Assembly (NCBI RefSeq): GCF_023544445.1
Contig: NZ_JALPVJ010000001.1
Coordinates: 434,001-498,000 of the forward strand
DNA length: 64,000 nucleotides
DNA from: Actinoplanes sp. M2I2
GTDB taxonomy: Bacteria > Actinomycetota > Actinomycetes > Mycobacteriales > Micromonosporaceae
Reading direction: 5' to 3'
The number at the start of each line of letters is the position of its first letter. The stretch's first letter is position 1. Below, piece by piece: positions 20,454-29,495 of the stretch. A model generated the notes under the pieces. That model made no database searches. It saw only the letters and a list, made by a program, of their open reading frames with translations, and had not been told where the DNA came from. Made by a program: the position numbers and the translations under genes.

Positions 20454-23400
20454 CGCGACCACCACCATCCGTTTTCGTCTTTGCGCAGGTAGGCGCCGGT
20501 CGGCGGAGTCAGCCGGGGCCGGGCCCGCGCCACTTGGTCCAGCGCTTTGTTGACCGCTTCGACCGACGTCAGCGGGCGAAGGCTCTGCTCGAACGGGGCC
20601 GGGAAGTCCGCGGTGAGCTCGTCGGCATGGTCCAGCAGCCAGCCCGCCAACGGGTGCCGAGCGTTGAGAGGCGCTCCGCGTCCAGTCCGCGCGAGGTCCC
20701 GGTCGGCGCGGTAGGGGACGGCGAACAGGAGGGGAAGGTGGAGCGACTGGGGATGTCTCTCGGGTGACGCGGATGACGTCACCAGCAGCTCGCCGTCCAC
20801 CGGAATGTCCCACAGGAGGTCGCTGGTTCTCGGATTCGTGCCGACGGAGAGGGGACGCCATTCGACGTCGACAAAGAAGTGCAGAAGAGCGAGCTGCAGG
20901 GTGCTGTAGAACTCACTTTCGTGCAGGAACAGCGGAGAAGTAGGCCACGCCACGCTTATCTCGGACGACGGACCGAGGATGTTCCGGGCCCGGAGGTCGG
21001 CGACACTCTCTCGTCCCGCCGTTGTGGTGATGACCGGCTCGCCGTTCCAAGCCCCGGACCGCAGAAGGGGATCGGCCCAGTATTCCGCAGCCGGCACATT
21101 CGCCGCGGTGGTCAGTATGGAGCTGACCGTGGTCTCCGCTACTTCACGGATCACGGGCGCCGGCACGTCGTGGGCGGGCAGTTGTTCGCGACAGGCCCGC
21201 CTGATCGCCAGATGGATCGCCGAGCGGATCGGAAAGGCGAGGCCGCGCATACGCGACCGGGAGACGGTCAGGTCGGGCCGGAGATCACCGGAGAGGCTGA
21301 TCGCGCCGAAGGCGAGACCGGTCGGCGAACGCAACGTGAAGTCGGAACGGGGCGATCCTACGGGCAGGGCTATCCCGTTGTAACCGAGCTGACAGGACCG
21401 GGCCAACGGGGAGGCCGGAAACCCTGCCTCGACGGCGAGATCCCCGAGGCCGACCGTCGTCACCGATTCGGTCCACGCGTTCAGGTGGTTGGCGTGGTGG
21501 CGGACGAACACGTCAAGGTCGGCCGAGGGTCGCCGGAGGTGCAAAGAATCCGGCCAATGATCTTGGGCAGCCCAGTCGTATCCCCACTCCTGAATCGGCG
21601 TGGCTTTCGTTTCCAGCAGAGTGGCAACCTTGCGGAGCTGTTCCGCCCGCAGGGCTCGCGTGACGTGGATATCGACGGCCCCGTCGTACGTGTCGGTCAT
21701 CATGTTGATCTGCATCGCCGCCACCGCCGTCAGCAATGGCGGCGCGACATCGACGTCGCGGGCCGGCCAGCCGGCCAGCAGGTCTTGGAGCTCCGGGCCT
21801 TCGGGCAGCAGAGGAACATAGACCACGAGCTGGCCCCGGACGTCCCGGCTTTCGGACACCCGGCCCAGATCGAGTGGCACGACGGCGACGCGGAGGGGAC
21901 CCAGGTAGGGCAGGAAAGGCCGTTCAGCGGCCTCGTTGCTTCTGCCCGGGTGTCGGCTGAGCGGGATGTGGTCGATGTCGATGACCATCGGCGCCGGCCG
22001 GGGAGGCTCGTCCACCAGGAGCGAGGTCGCCAGACCGACGTCCCGGCCGTCAACGAGGACCGGCACAGGCGGGGCGAACACATACTTCTCCACCCCGGCG
22101 CGCATCTCGTCGAGGGTGACCCCTGTGCGGTTCGGATCGATGCGCACGGCGATGCGGGTGCCCGGCCCGCCCGGCAGGCCCGGCTCGTCGCCGTGCTTGC
22201 CGGGCATGGCCGTCACGGCCATGCCCTGTTCTTGCAGCACGAAATAGTCGTCGCGGCGGTCGATCGACAACCGCACCGCTCTGCCGCCACCCACCCGCCG
22301 GCTGGACACCTCCACCCGGTCGCCCACCATGAAGCACGACAGAACGCCGATCCCGAACCGGCTGATCACACCGAACGGCCGGTCGGCGAGCCCGCTGCGC
22401 GCGAGTTCCGCCTCAAACGCGGCGGACCGGTAGTACGACCGGCCGACCCGCAGGAAGTAGTTGCGCAGCGCCTCCTCGTCCATCCCGATGCCGTCGTCGT
22501 CTACCCGTACCCAGAGGTAGCCGCCTACGTCCTCCCAGCAGTACACCCGTACGCCCCTCGACTCGTGCGCGTAAAGGTGGGTACGGGCGCGAATCGCGTC
22601 GAGAGCGTTCTGCAGCAGCTCACGGATGAAGGCGTAAGGGTCGTCGTAGAGCTGTTCGCCGGTGAACAGCTCCAGCACGGCTGTGCGGTCCAGCTCGAAA
22701 CGGAACTCGCCGTACTTGTAGCCGTTGCTGGTGATCGTGCTCGTGTCGATCTCGGCGGGAAGGGGAAGCCCTCGCCAGCGATCCCCGCACACGTCCACGA
22801 CACCGCGCGACTGGAGCAGCTCCTCCTCGATCACCCCTAAAAAGGTGCGCAGGTCATGTTCGACCCCCGGGCTGTCCGGCTCGGCCACGAACTGCAGGGT
22901 GTAATTCGGAACCTGCCGCGGCGGGAAGGCGAAACCGCGGCCGACCAGGTGCTTCCTCCACTCGCGATCGCTCGTCGCCGCCTCCGGCGTCGCGTGGCGA
23001 GCCAGGTTGAGGTGCTCGTAGATGACTGCCGGCGCCCGTGTGTCGTCCAGGTCGAGGATGTCGGCCAGCCGCAGCATGATCGCGCAGAAGCGCAAGTCGG
23101 CGCCGTACATGAAGTCGGTCTTGAAGCGTGGTTCGTGGAGGGCCGCCGTCGGTTCGTTGTGGCTGCGGCAGATCAGCTCCAGGGCGTCGATGATCGGCCG
23201 CCGGTCCCATTGCAGCAGGGTGCGATCGCACCGCTCGAGGTGAAGGCGCACGCGATCGGCATGCCGCGAGCGACAGTACTGCTCGACGACAGTCGCCGGC
23301 GGAGTGCCACCGTTGCGCTGGGTCGCAAGGTAAGCCTCGTCGTGAATGTCGAGGAAGGCGCGGAACTCCTCCTCGTCCGGGACGAGCGAGAGCTCGTCCG

Positions 23401-23677
23401 CCGAGTAGGCCATGCCCGCGTCGTGAAAGTAGGCGGCCAGGATCAGGAGAGCCGCCTCCAGCGGTCTCATCACGTCGATGCGCGGCGCGGCCAGGTCGCC
23501 CATCAGACCGATCACGTTTCTGGCGTGCTGCTCGTCGTGCATCGTGTACGTCGGGAAGGTGTCGCGGACCAGCTTCAGCAGATCTTTCGCGTGGGCGACT
23601 AGCTCTTCGACATTCGCGCGGTTGCGATCGGATCGTTCACGCGCGAGAACCTCGCCCAGCGGGCCCCAATCGGTCAC
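20450..23677 (-). CDS. Large HD-domain plus HSP90-like ATPase (GHKL) protein
   Basis: A protein of about 1075 residues. The first 220 form an HD-type phosphohydrolase-like domain: HDEQHARN (His about 47), FHDAG (His-Asp about 85-86), CRSHN (His about 173) and RLADILD (Asp about 206). Residues about 300-560 are a GHKL ATPase related to HSP90: IRELLQNALDAI (N box, Asn about 357), VDDDGIGMDEE (G1 box) and RFGIGVLSCFMVGD (G2 box). The remaining 500 residues match no domain I recognise. I chose GTG at 23677 over 23701 because GGAAGGGG precedes it at normal distance. It leads a coupled operon with a membrane protein and a NUDIX hydrolase. HtpG itself has no HD domain, so this is not the housekeeping chaperone. 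Role unknown; a sensor in stress or phage defence is an inference. Confidence 0.85.
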   Translation of the reverse strand: MTDWGPLGEVLARERSDRNRANVEELVAHAKDLLKLVRDTFPTYTMHDEQHARNVIGLMGDLAAPRIDVMRPLEAALLILAAYFHDAGMAYSADELSLVPDEEEFRAFLDIHDEAYLATQRNGGTPPATVVEQYCRSRHADRVRLHLERCDRTLLQWDRRPIIDALELICRSHNEPTAALHEPRFKTDFMYGADLRFCAIMLRLADILDLDDTRAPAVIYEHLNLARHATPEAATSDREWRKHLVGRGFAFPPRQVPNYTLQFVAEPDSPGVEHDLRTFLGVIEEELLQSRGVVDVCGDRWRGLPLPAEIDTSTITSNGYKYGEFRFELDRTAVLELFTGEQLYDDPYAFIRELLQNALDAIRARTHLYAHESRGVRVYCWEDVGGYLWVRVDDDGIGMDEEALRNYFLRVGRSYYRSAAFEAELARSGLADRPFGVISRFGIGVLSCFMVGDRVEVSSRRVGGGRAVRLSIDRRDDYFVLQEQGMAVTAMPGKHGDEPGLPGGPGTRIAVRIDPNRTGVTLDEMRAGVEKYVFAPPVPVLVDGRDVGLATSLLVDEPPRPAPMVIDIDHIPLSRHPGRSNEAAERPFLPYLGPLRVAVVPLDLGRVSESRDVRGQLVVYVPLLPEGPELQDLLAGWPARDVDVAPPLLTAVAAMQINMMTDTYDGAVDIHVTRALRAEQLRKVATLLETKATPIQEWGYDWAAQDHWPDSLHLRRPSADLDVFVRHHANHLNAWTESVTTVGLGDLAVEAGFPASPLARSCQLGYNGIALPVGSPRSDFTLRSPTGLAFGAISLSGDLRPDLTVSRSRMRGLAFPIRSAIHLAIRRACREQLPAHDVPAPVIREVAETTVSSILTTAANVPAAEYWADPLLRSGAWNGEPVITTTAGRESVADLRARNILGPSSEISVAWPTSPLFLHESEFYSTLQLALLHFFVDVEWRPLSVGTNPRTSDLLWDIPVDGELLVTSSASPERHPQSLHLPLLFAVPYRADRDLARTGRGAPLNARHPLAGWLLDHADELTADFPAPFEQSLRPLTSVEAVNKALDQVARARPRLTPPTGAYLRKDENGWWWSR

Positions 23678-23963
23678 GACACCCCTTCCGGACACGAACA
23701 CGGCATACGGACTGTAGTGGCAGCATCGCCGGTGGGCGATGGCCGATCGGGGGAGAGCGCCCGCCGGCGTACGGAAAGGGCGTTGGGTAAAGCTCGCGCG
23801 GGCAGGCCGATAAGCTGGGGCTGCGGTCGTCGAAGCCCGCAGGTCCTCAGCGCAGCGCGCCGGCTCCCCAGAGCCCGAGCAGCCTCGCCGTCGCCCGACA
23901 GACGCAGTTCACCCCGACGACGGGGGTCGGCCGCCAGGCCGATGAGAAAGAGAGACTAGCCTG

Positions 23964-25403
23964 ATGGCCGTGACACGCCGCGTAAAGATCGTCTGCACCA
24001 TGGGGCCCGCGACCGCTTCGCCCGAGCGCATGCTCGGACTCGTCGAGGCCGGCATGGACGTGGCCCGCATGAACTTCAGCCACGGCAGCCACGAGGACCA
24101 CGAGAAGATGTACCACCTCGTGCGTTCCACCAGTGAGCAGGCCGACCGGGCCGTGGCGATCCTCGCCGACCTGCAGGGGCCCAAGATCCGGCTCGGCAAG
24201 TTCTCCGACGGGCCGCATGTCTGGAACACCGGTGACCTCGTCACCATCACCAGCGAGGACATCCCCGGCACCCGCGAGCGGGTCTCCTGCACCTACACCA
24301 AGCTGCCGCAGGAAGTGAAGCCGGGCGACCGCCTGCTCATCGACGACGGCAAGGTCGCCGTCGAGGTCACCGCGGTCGACCACCACACCGACATCCGCTG
24401 CCTGGTCGTCGAGGGCGGGCCGGTCAGCAACAACAAGGGCGTCTCGCTGCCCAACGTCGCCGTCAGCGTTCCCGCGCTCAGCGACAAGGACGCCGAGGAC
24501 CTGCGCTTCGCCCTCGGGCTCGGCTGCGACCTCGTCGCCCTGTCGTTCGTGCGCTCGCCCGACGACATCAAGCTCGTGCACGAGATCATGGCCGAGGAGG
24601 GGCGCATCGTCCCGGTCATCGCCAAGGTCGAGAAGCCCGAGGCGGTCGAGCACCTCGAGGCGATCGTGCTGGCCTTCGACGGCGTCATGGTGGCCCGCGG
24701 CGACCTCGGCGTCGAGCTCCCGCTCGACCAGGTGCCGCTGGTGCAGAAGCGCGCCGTGCAGCTCTGCCGCGAGAACGCCAAGCCGGTCATCGTCGCCACC
24801 CAGATGCTCGACTCGATGATCGAGAACTCGCGGCCGACCCGCGCCGAGGCGTCCGACGTCGCCAACGCCGTGCTCGACGGCACCGACGCCGTGATGCTCT
24901 CCGGCGAGACCTCCGTCGGCAAGTACCCGGTGCTCACGGTCAGCACCATGGCCCGGATCGTCAGCACCACCGAGGGCGGCTCCATCCCCGTCCCGCGGCT
25001 GCAGCACGACCCGCGCACCCACGGCGGCGCCCTCACCGTCGCCGCGTCGCAGATCGCCCGCAACATCGGCGCCAAGGCCCTCGTCGCGTTCTCGCAGACC
25101 GGCGACACCGTCCGGCGCCTGTCCCGCCTGCACTGCGAGCTGCCGCTGTACGCGTTCACCCCGGTCCCCGAGGTGCGCAACCAGCTCGCCGTCGCCTGGG
25201 GCGTCGAGACGTTCCTGACCGACTTCGTCCAGCACACCGACGACATGTTCCGTCAGGTCGACGCCAAGATGCTCGGCCTCGGCCTGGCCAAGCCGGGCGA
25301 CTACGTCGTCGTCGTGGCCGGCTCCCCGCCGAACGCCCCCGGCTCCACCAACACCCTGCGCGTGCACCAGCTCGGCTCGCTCGTCGACCCGGCGAAGCTG
25401 TGA
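23964..25403 (+). CDS. pyk: Pyruvate kinase
   Basis: Makes pyruvate and ATP from phosphoenolpyruvate and ADP, the last step of glycolysis. The 479-residue product shows the substrate and metal motifs ARMNFSHGSH, LADLQGPKIRLG, the signature VIAKVEKPEAVEHL with the catalytic Lys (about residue 220), and MVARGDLGVELP. The C-terminal allosteric domain is intact. ATG at 23964 has a weak purine-rich stretch (agaaagagaga) upstream; GTG at 23970 is an alternative. The TGA overlaps the tesB start. The 286-base region upstream, shared with the divergent HD/HSP90-like gene, shows no other gene. Confidence 0.96.
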   Translation: MAVTRRVKIVCTMGPATASPERMLGLVEAGMDVARMNFSHGSHEDHEKMYHLVRSTSEQADRAVAILADLQGPKIRLGKFSDGPHVWNTGDLVTITSEDIPGTRERVSCTYTKLPQEVKPGDRLLIDDGKVAVEVTAVDHHTDIRCLVVEGGPVSNNKGVSLPNVAVSVPALSDKDAEDLRFALGLGCDLVALSFVRSPDDIKLVHEIMAEEGRIVPVIAKVEKPEAVEHLEAIVLAFDGVMVARGDLGVELPLDQVPLVQKRAVQLCRENAKPVIVATQMLDSMIENSRPTRAEASDVANAVLDGTDAVMLSGETSVGKYPVLTVSTMARIVSTTEGGSIPVPRLQHDPRTHGGALTVAASQIARNIGAKALVAFSQTGDTVRRLSRLHCELPLYAFTPVPEVRNQLAVAWGVETFLTDFVQHTDDMFRQVDAKMLGLGLAKPGDYVVVVAGSPPNAPGSTNTLRVHQLGSLVDPAKL

Positions 25404-26284
25404 CCGAACCCCTCCACGGACAGGCCGCCGTCGACCAGCTGCTCGAGGTCCTCGACCTCAAGCAGCTGGACGCGGCGACCTTCGTGGGGGAGAGCCCGCA
25501 GACCGGCGCCCAGCGCGTCTTCGGCGGCCAGGTCGCCGGTCAGGCCCTGGTCGCCGCCGGCCGCACCGTCGACCCGGAACGGTTCGTGCACTCCCTGCAC
25601 GGCTACTTCGTGCGGCCCGGCGACCCCACCGAACCGATCACGTTCGGCGTCGAGACCATCCGCGACGGACGGTCCTTCTCGGTGCGCCGCTCCACCGCCC
25701 AGCAGCACGGCAAGACGATCTTCTTCATGTCGGCGTCCTTCCAGGTCCGCGAGGAAGGCCTCGACCACCACACCGCCGCCCCCGACGGTGTCCCCGGCCC
25801 CGACGACGTGCAGACCATGGCCGACTGGGTCCGCAGATACCCCAGCCGGCGGGCCGCGTTCAACGCCGCGCCCCGCGCCGTCGACATCCGCTACGTCAAC
25901 GACCCCGGCTGGGTCCCGCCCGGCGACCGCAACGCCAGCGAACAGCAACGCGTCTGGATGCGCGTCAACGGCACCCTGCCCGACGACCCGCTGATCCACG
26001 CGTGCGCCCTCACCTACGCGAGCGACCTGTCCCTGCTCGACTCGGTGCTCTCCGTCCACGGTGAGAGCTGGGGGCCCGGCGGTGTCATCGGCGCCAGCCT
26101 CGACCACGCCCTCTGGTTCCACCGGCCGTTCCGCGCCGACAACTGGTTCCTGTACGACTGCACCAGCCCCTCGGCCAGCGGCAGCCGCGGCCTGGCCAGC
26201 GGCCGCATGTACACCGAGAGCGGCGTCCACATCGCCAGCGCCGTCCAGGAAGGCCTGCTCAGGCGGGTCGGCGAGCGCCCCTGA
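25400..26284 (+). CDS. tesB: Acyl-CoA thioesterase II
   Basis: Hydrolyses fatty acyl-CoA to free acid and CoA. The 294-residue protein is a double hotdog with the TesB landmarks RVFGGQVAGQALVAA and VHSLHGYFVRPGD in the first repeat, and ASLDHALWFHRPFRADNWFLYD in the second, including the conserved Asp-Thr/Ser-Gln type active site. GTG at 25400 overlaps the pyruvate kinase stop (GTGA), a pyk-tesB order that I recall from other actinobacteria. No metabolic coupling is evident beyond co-transcription. Confidence 0.93.
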   Translation: MTEPLHGQAAVDQLLEVLDLKQLDAATFVGESPQTGAQRVFGGQVAGQALVAAGRTVDPERFVHSLHGYFVRPGDPTEPITFGVETIRDGRSFSVRRSTAQQHGKTIFFMSASFQVREEGLDHHTAAPDGVPGPDDVQTMADWVRRYPSRRAAFNAAPRAVDIRYVNDPGWVPPGDRNASEQQRVWMRVNGTLPDDPLIHACALTYASDLSLLDSVLSVHGESWGPGGVIGASLDHALWFHRPFRADNWFLYDCTSPSASGSRGLASGRMYTESGVHIASAVQEGLLRRVGERP

Positions 26285-26290
26285 CGGAAA

Positions 26291-26352
26291 GCCCCGCCCG
26301 GCCGGGACCCCGGCCCGGCGACTGACCGAAACGGATCCCGGCCCGGCGGGGC
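26291..26352. terminator. Long hairpin between convergent tesB and HdeD-like genes
   Basis: A 17-bp inverted repeat with one mismatch joins 26291-26307 and 26336-26352 around a GC-rich loop. It lies between the stops of two convergent genes and could terminate both, although no T-run follows. Confidence 0.5.
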
Positions 26353-26368
26353 CGGGGAGACCAAAGCC

Positions 26369-27052
26369 TCACAGACGCTTCTCCGCGCCCTCCACCATCT
26401 CCTCGGCGCTGTGCCCGGTCTGCGGATGCGTCTCGAAATCAGCCAGACCGGCGGCATAGCCGGCCACCCCGGCCTCACGCTCCGGCGACAACCGCAACAC
26501 GTCATGCCGCGCCGCCGCCACCTCCCGCAACCGCAACCCGGTCACCAGATCAGCCACAGCCCGCAACACGGCCAGCGCACCCAAGGTCATAATGACCGGA
26601 TCCGCCGTCCGGGCGAGCGGGCCCGAGGCGTAAAAACCCAGACCCGCCTGCAGAACCCCCAAAGTCACCAGCAGACCCCAGGTACGGTCGGTGCCCCGGT
26701 TCATCGTCGCGACCGCGACATCCACCGCCCCCCGCACCAGCAGGAACCACCCGACCAGCGCCGCCGGAGTCGCATAGGTCGACCCCTGATCCAGCATGAT
26801 CACCACGCCGGTCGCCGTGAACAACACCGCCAAAGACGCATTCACCCACCACGTCCGCGTGCCGGCCAGCGCCCGCACCACCTCACACAACGCCGCGAAA
26901 AACATCACCGGGCCCGCCACCGCCACCACATCGGCCGGCTCCAGCCGCAACACACTCCACCCGATCGCCAGCCACGCCACCCCGGCGAACAGCAGAAACC
27001 CCCACATGCTCTCCCGCATCACGGACAGGGGCGAAGAACCGGACCACAACAT
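26369..27052 (-). CDS. HdeD/DUF308-type membrane protein
   Basis: A 227-residue protein with six hydrophobic segments in pairs, each pair resembling a DUF308 repeat (for example WLAIGWSVLRLEPADVVAVAGPVMFFAALCEV is two adjacent helices), and a polar C-terminal tail of about 45 residues. HdeD in E. coli is linked to acid resistance; the role in actinobacteria is not known. The ATG at 27052 is preferred because GGAGG lies four bases before it; an upstream ATG at 27082 lacks one. It is divergent from the ECF sigma gene, 115 bases away. Confidence 0.8.
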   Translation of the reverse strand: MLWSGSSPLSVMRESMWGFLLFAGVAWLAIGWSVLRLEPADVVAVAGPVMFFAALCEVVRALAGTRTWWVNASLAVLFTATGVVIMLDQGSTYATPAALVGWFLLVRGAVDVAVATMNRGTDRTWGLLVTLGVLQAGLGFYASGPLARTADPVIMTLGALAVLRAVADLVTGLRLREVAAARHDVLRLSPEREAGVAGYAAGLADFETHPQTGHSAEEMVEGAEKRL

Positions 27053-27167
27053 GAGGCCTCCAGCCGAACGTGTCCCTGCCATGACAACATCCAGCCGACC
27101 CCCGAACCCGAGGTTCGCGCAGATTCACAGCCGGGTACCAGACCAGCGCCCCAGACCCGGAGAGGCC

Positions 27168-27710
27168 GTGCCCGACAAAGAACTCACCGAAGCCCTGCGC
27201 GCCGCACAACAAGGCGACGCGGCCGGCTTCGCCACGCTCTGGCGCACCCACCACCCCGCGGTCCTGCGCTACCTGCGCGTCCTCGCCGGCGACCACGCCG
27301 AAGACGCCGCCAGCGAAACCTGGCTCCACGTCATCCGCGACCTCCACCACTTCGACGGCGACCACGACGGCTTCCGCGGCTGGCTCTTCCGCATCGCCCG
27401 GCACCGCGGCATCGACGAGAAACGACGCCAATCCCGTACGCGGGAAACTGCCGACCCACCCACCCGTACAGCACCCGACGCGGCCACCCAGGCCGCCGAA
27501 GGCGCCGCCACCACCTGGGCCCTCACCATCATCGCCGACCTGCCCCCCGACCAGGCCGAAGCCGTCATGCTCCGCGTCGTCATCGGACTCGACGTCGCCA
27601 CCACCGCCGGCATCCTCGGCAAGAAACCCGGCGCCGTCCGCATCGCCACCATGCGCGGGCTCCGCCGCCTCGCCACCCATCCCCAGATCCGTACGAGACA
27701 GGGGGTGTAA
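27168..27710 (+). CDS. ECF-family RNA polymerase sigma factor
   Basis: A 180-residue sigma-70 relative with only regions 2 and 4. Region 2 (about residues 8-85) reads through LWRTHHPAVLRYLRVLAGDHAEDAASETWLHVIRDL and FRGWLFRIARHRGIDEKRR. Region 4 (about 115-170) reads LPPDQAEAVMLRVVIGLDVATTAGILGKKPGAVRIATMRGLRRLA. I chose GTG at 27168 over ATG at 27081 because GGAGAGG lies just upstream and the length then matches the family. The next gene, five bases on, encodes a membrane protein that is probably its anti-sigma or signalling partner. No target promoter is evident. Confidence 0.9.
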   Translation: MPDKELTEALRAAQQGDAAGFATLWRTHHPAVLRYLRVLAGDHAEDAASETWLHVIRDLHHFDGDHDGFRGWLFRIARHRGIDEKRRQSRTRETADPPTRTAPDAATQAAEGAATTWALTIIADLPPDQAEAVMLRVVIGLDVATTAGILGKKPGAVRIATMRGLRRLATHPQIRTRQGV

Positions 27711-27714
27711 CAGA

Positions 27715-28629
27715 ATGCGCTCCCTCCACGCTCTCCTCCGTGCACTGCGCACGCGACGGAACCGGAACCCGGCCCGACCGATCGACGCCAGCCACCCGTC
27801 CGGCACCGATCACCCCGGCCTGGCCGACCTCCTCGAAGCAGCCCGAGCCCCCGCCACCCCGGAGGAACTCGCCGGCGAGACGGAGGCGGTCGCCGCCTTC
27901 GTCGCCCACCGCAGGCGTGCTGCCCGCAGCGAACGACGACACCGCACCCACGCGAGGATCCGGGCCGTGCTCGTGCCCGTCACGGCCGGTCTGGCTCTCC
28001 TCATCCTCGCCGGGACCGCCGTCGCCGCCCGCACCGGCAACCTCCCCCAGGACGCCCAGCAGCACGCGCACCGCCTGTTCTCGGCGCTGGGCGTACCTGC
28101 GCCGAGAACAGGCGCTCCCAACCCCACCACCCCCGGCAGCAGCCGGCCCCGGCCCCGGCCCTCGCACCAGGTCATAGAACTCGGCTGGTGCCAGGCCTGG
28201 GGCGCCCCCGACCGGCCCCTCAGCCGTGAGGACCGGCGCAAACTCAGCGCCGCCGCCGGGGGAGAGGACGGCATCGCCAAATACTGCCGCGACCTGCACC
28301 GGAAGGCATCGGCCGAGCCGGCGCCGAGCAGCGCCTCACCCGGACCAGGGCCATCAGCACCGGAGGCGCCGCCCCTGTCCGAACCGCCGAGCCCGACCAC
28401 CACCCCGGAAGCCAGCCAGACGGTCCAGCCCGGCCGCGCCCCGACCGCGCCACCCTCCTCCCGGCCGACCAAGACACCCAACACCCACAAACCGACAAAA
28501 ACCCCCAAGGAGACCGGGCCGCCGAGTAAGAGTCGTGGACCGAGCAAGAAAGCGGAACGACACAACGCCGTCTCACCCACCGTGGCCACGCCGACCCCGG
28601 GAGATGCTCAGCGTGACGGCATCGAGTGA
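27715..28629 (+). CDS. Single-pass membrane protein linked to the ECF sigma factor
   Basis: A 304-residue protein: a basic cytoplasmic N-terminus (1-80), one membrane helix at about 82-104 (VLVPVTAGLALLILAGTAVA), a short globular part with LGWCQAWG and a paired Cys (IAKYCRDLH), then a Pro/Ser/Thr/Lys-rich tail of about 110 residues. It starts five bases after the sigma gene. The arrangement resembles ECF groups whose second gene is a membrane anti-sigma factor, but I see no zinc-binding HxxxCxxC motif, so anti-sigma function is inferred from position only. Confidence 0.7.
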   Translation: MRSLHALLRALRTRRNRNPARPIDASHPSGTDHPGLADLLEAARAPATPEELAGETEAVAAFVAHRRRAARSERRHRTHARIRAVLVPVTAGLALLILAGTAVAARTGNLPQDAQQHAHRLFSALGVPAPRTGAPNPTTPGSSRPRPRPSHQVIELGWCQAWGAPDRPLSREDRRKLSAAAGGEDGIAKYCRDLHRKASAEPAPSSASPGPGPSAPEAPPLSEPPSPTTTPEASQTVQPGRAPTAPPSSRPTKTPNTHKPTKTPKETGPPSKSRGPSKKAERHNAVSPTVATPTPGDAQRDGIE

Positions 28630-28713
28630 CTCGCAAGCGCGGCCATCGAGAGGCCGTCACGGAGGGCGCTCACCGGACGTGCCCCTTCGTGGCGTCCGCC
28701 CGGGGGCGAACGG

Positions 28714-29460
28714 TCACCACTTCGGGCCCACGAACTCGTCCAGCCGCGCCACCGCCTCCCGGCGCGCCACCGACAGAACATTGGGACGGGCCATTCGCCA
28801 CGCTATTTCCAGTCGATCGAGGTGCCGGGCACACAAGCCCATGATGTCGACGGATTCATTAACGAAGTTGTAACGCGGGTAGCTGTAGCTGCGGCCATTG
28901 CGCACGACACGATTTGTAAAACGGCTGCCGTCGGAATGGAAGAGGCCACGCAGGAACCTTTCCGGATGGCCGTCGATCACTTCGTGCTGCCAATTCGACA
29001 ATGCGATCACCCGTAGGTGTTTCGCGCCGGGGCCGTGCTGAGGTATGAGGCAGGGCCAATGTGCCCAGTGCGCCCGGACGCTCACGCATCCCGCCCGCTC
29101 CTGGAAGCCGGCTGTCTTGGCGCCGCAGGCCTCGACGGCGTAGGACACCTCGTGGATGAGCCCTGGGTAGCGCAGGTCACACGCGATCGTCAGGAGCGGA
29201 ACGCGTTGGGTCATCAGCAGGTGGCCGTCGCCGAGGTATTGGCCCAGCAGGTAGGCATAAGAGTCCGGGTCGTCGATCGCCCGGACCGGCCGATCACAGC
29301 GGGGACACCTATTGTCGATCTTGGTAGTCAGTTGCCGCCGGCTGTAGAGCCAGGACGCGACGGTATTGCGCGACAGCCCGAGCCGCCGCCAGATGTCGCT
29401 GAAGGGCACGCCGGCGGCGTGCAGTGCGAGAGCTTCCTTGCGCAGACGAGCTGGATGCAC
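28714..29460 (-). CDS. HTH plus LAGLIDADG-like DNA-binding protein
   Basis: About 248 residues. An N-terminal helix-turn-helix (RKEALALHAAGVPFSDIWRRLGLSRNTVASWL) is followed by a CPRC zinc-like pair and two LAGLIDADG-type motifs, YLLGQYLGDGH and FLRGLFHSDGSR, as in homing endonucleases. It ends RREAVARLDEFVGPKW. I recall similar proteins, annotated as transcriptional regulators, being widespread in actinobacteria. The start is uncertain: GTG at 29460 keeps the HTH and clears the neighbouring tRNA, whereas the longest frame to 29604 would run through the whole tRNA and is rejected. Whether it cuts DNA, moves itself or regulates is unknown. Confidence 0.75.
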   Translation of the reverse strand: MHPARLRKEALALHAAGVPFSDIWRRLGLSRNTVASWLYSRRQLTTKIDNRCPRCDRPVRAIDDPDSYAYLLGQYLGDGHLLMTQRVPLLTIACDLRYPGLIHEVSYAVEACGAKTAGFQERAGCVSVRAHWAHWPCLIPQHGPGAKHLRVIALSNWQHEVIDGHPERFLRGLFHSDGSRFTNRVVRNGRSYSYPRYNFVNESVDIMGLCARHLDRLEIAWRMARPNVLSVARREAVARLDEFVGPKW

Positions 29461-29495
29461 GTGGTGATTGTCGCGGAAGGGTACGACAGTTTTTG

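Noticed and set aside
19983..20861. Long N-terminal extension of the three-helix membrane protein
   Set aside because: It would overlap the conserved 3' end of the ATPase gene by 400 bases; the extension is Arg/Pro-rich shadow sequence and a GTG start at 20453 overlaps the ATPase stop.
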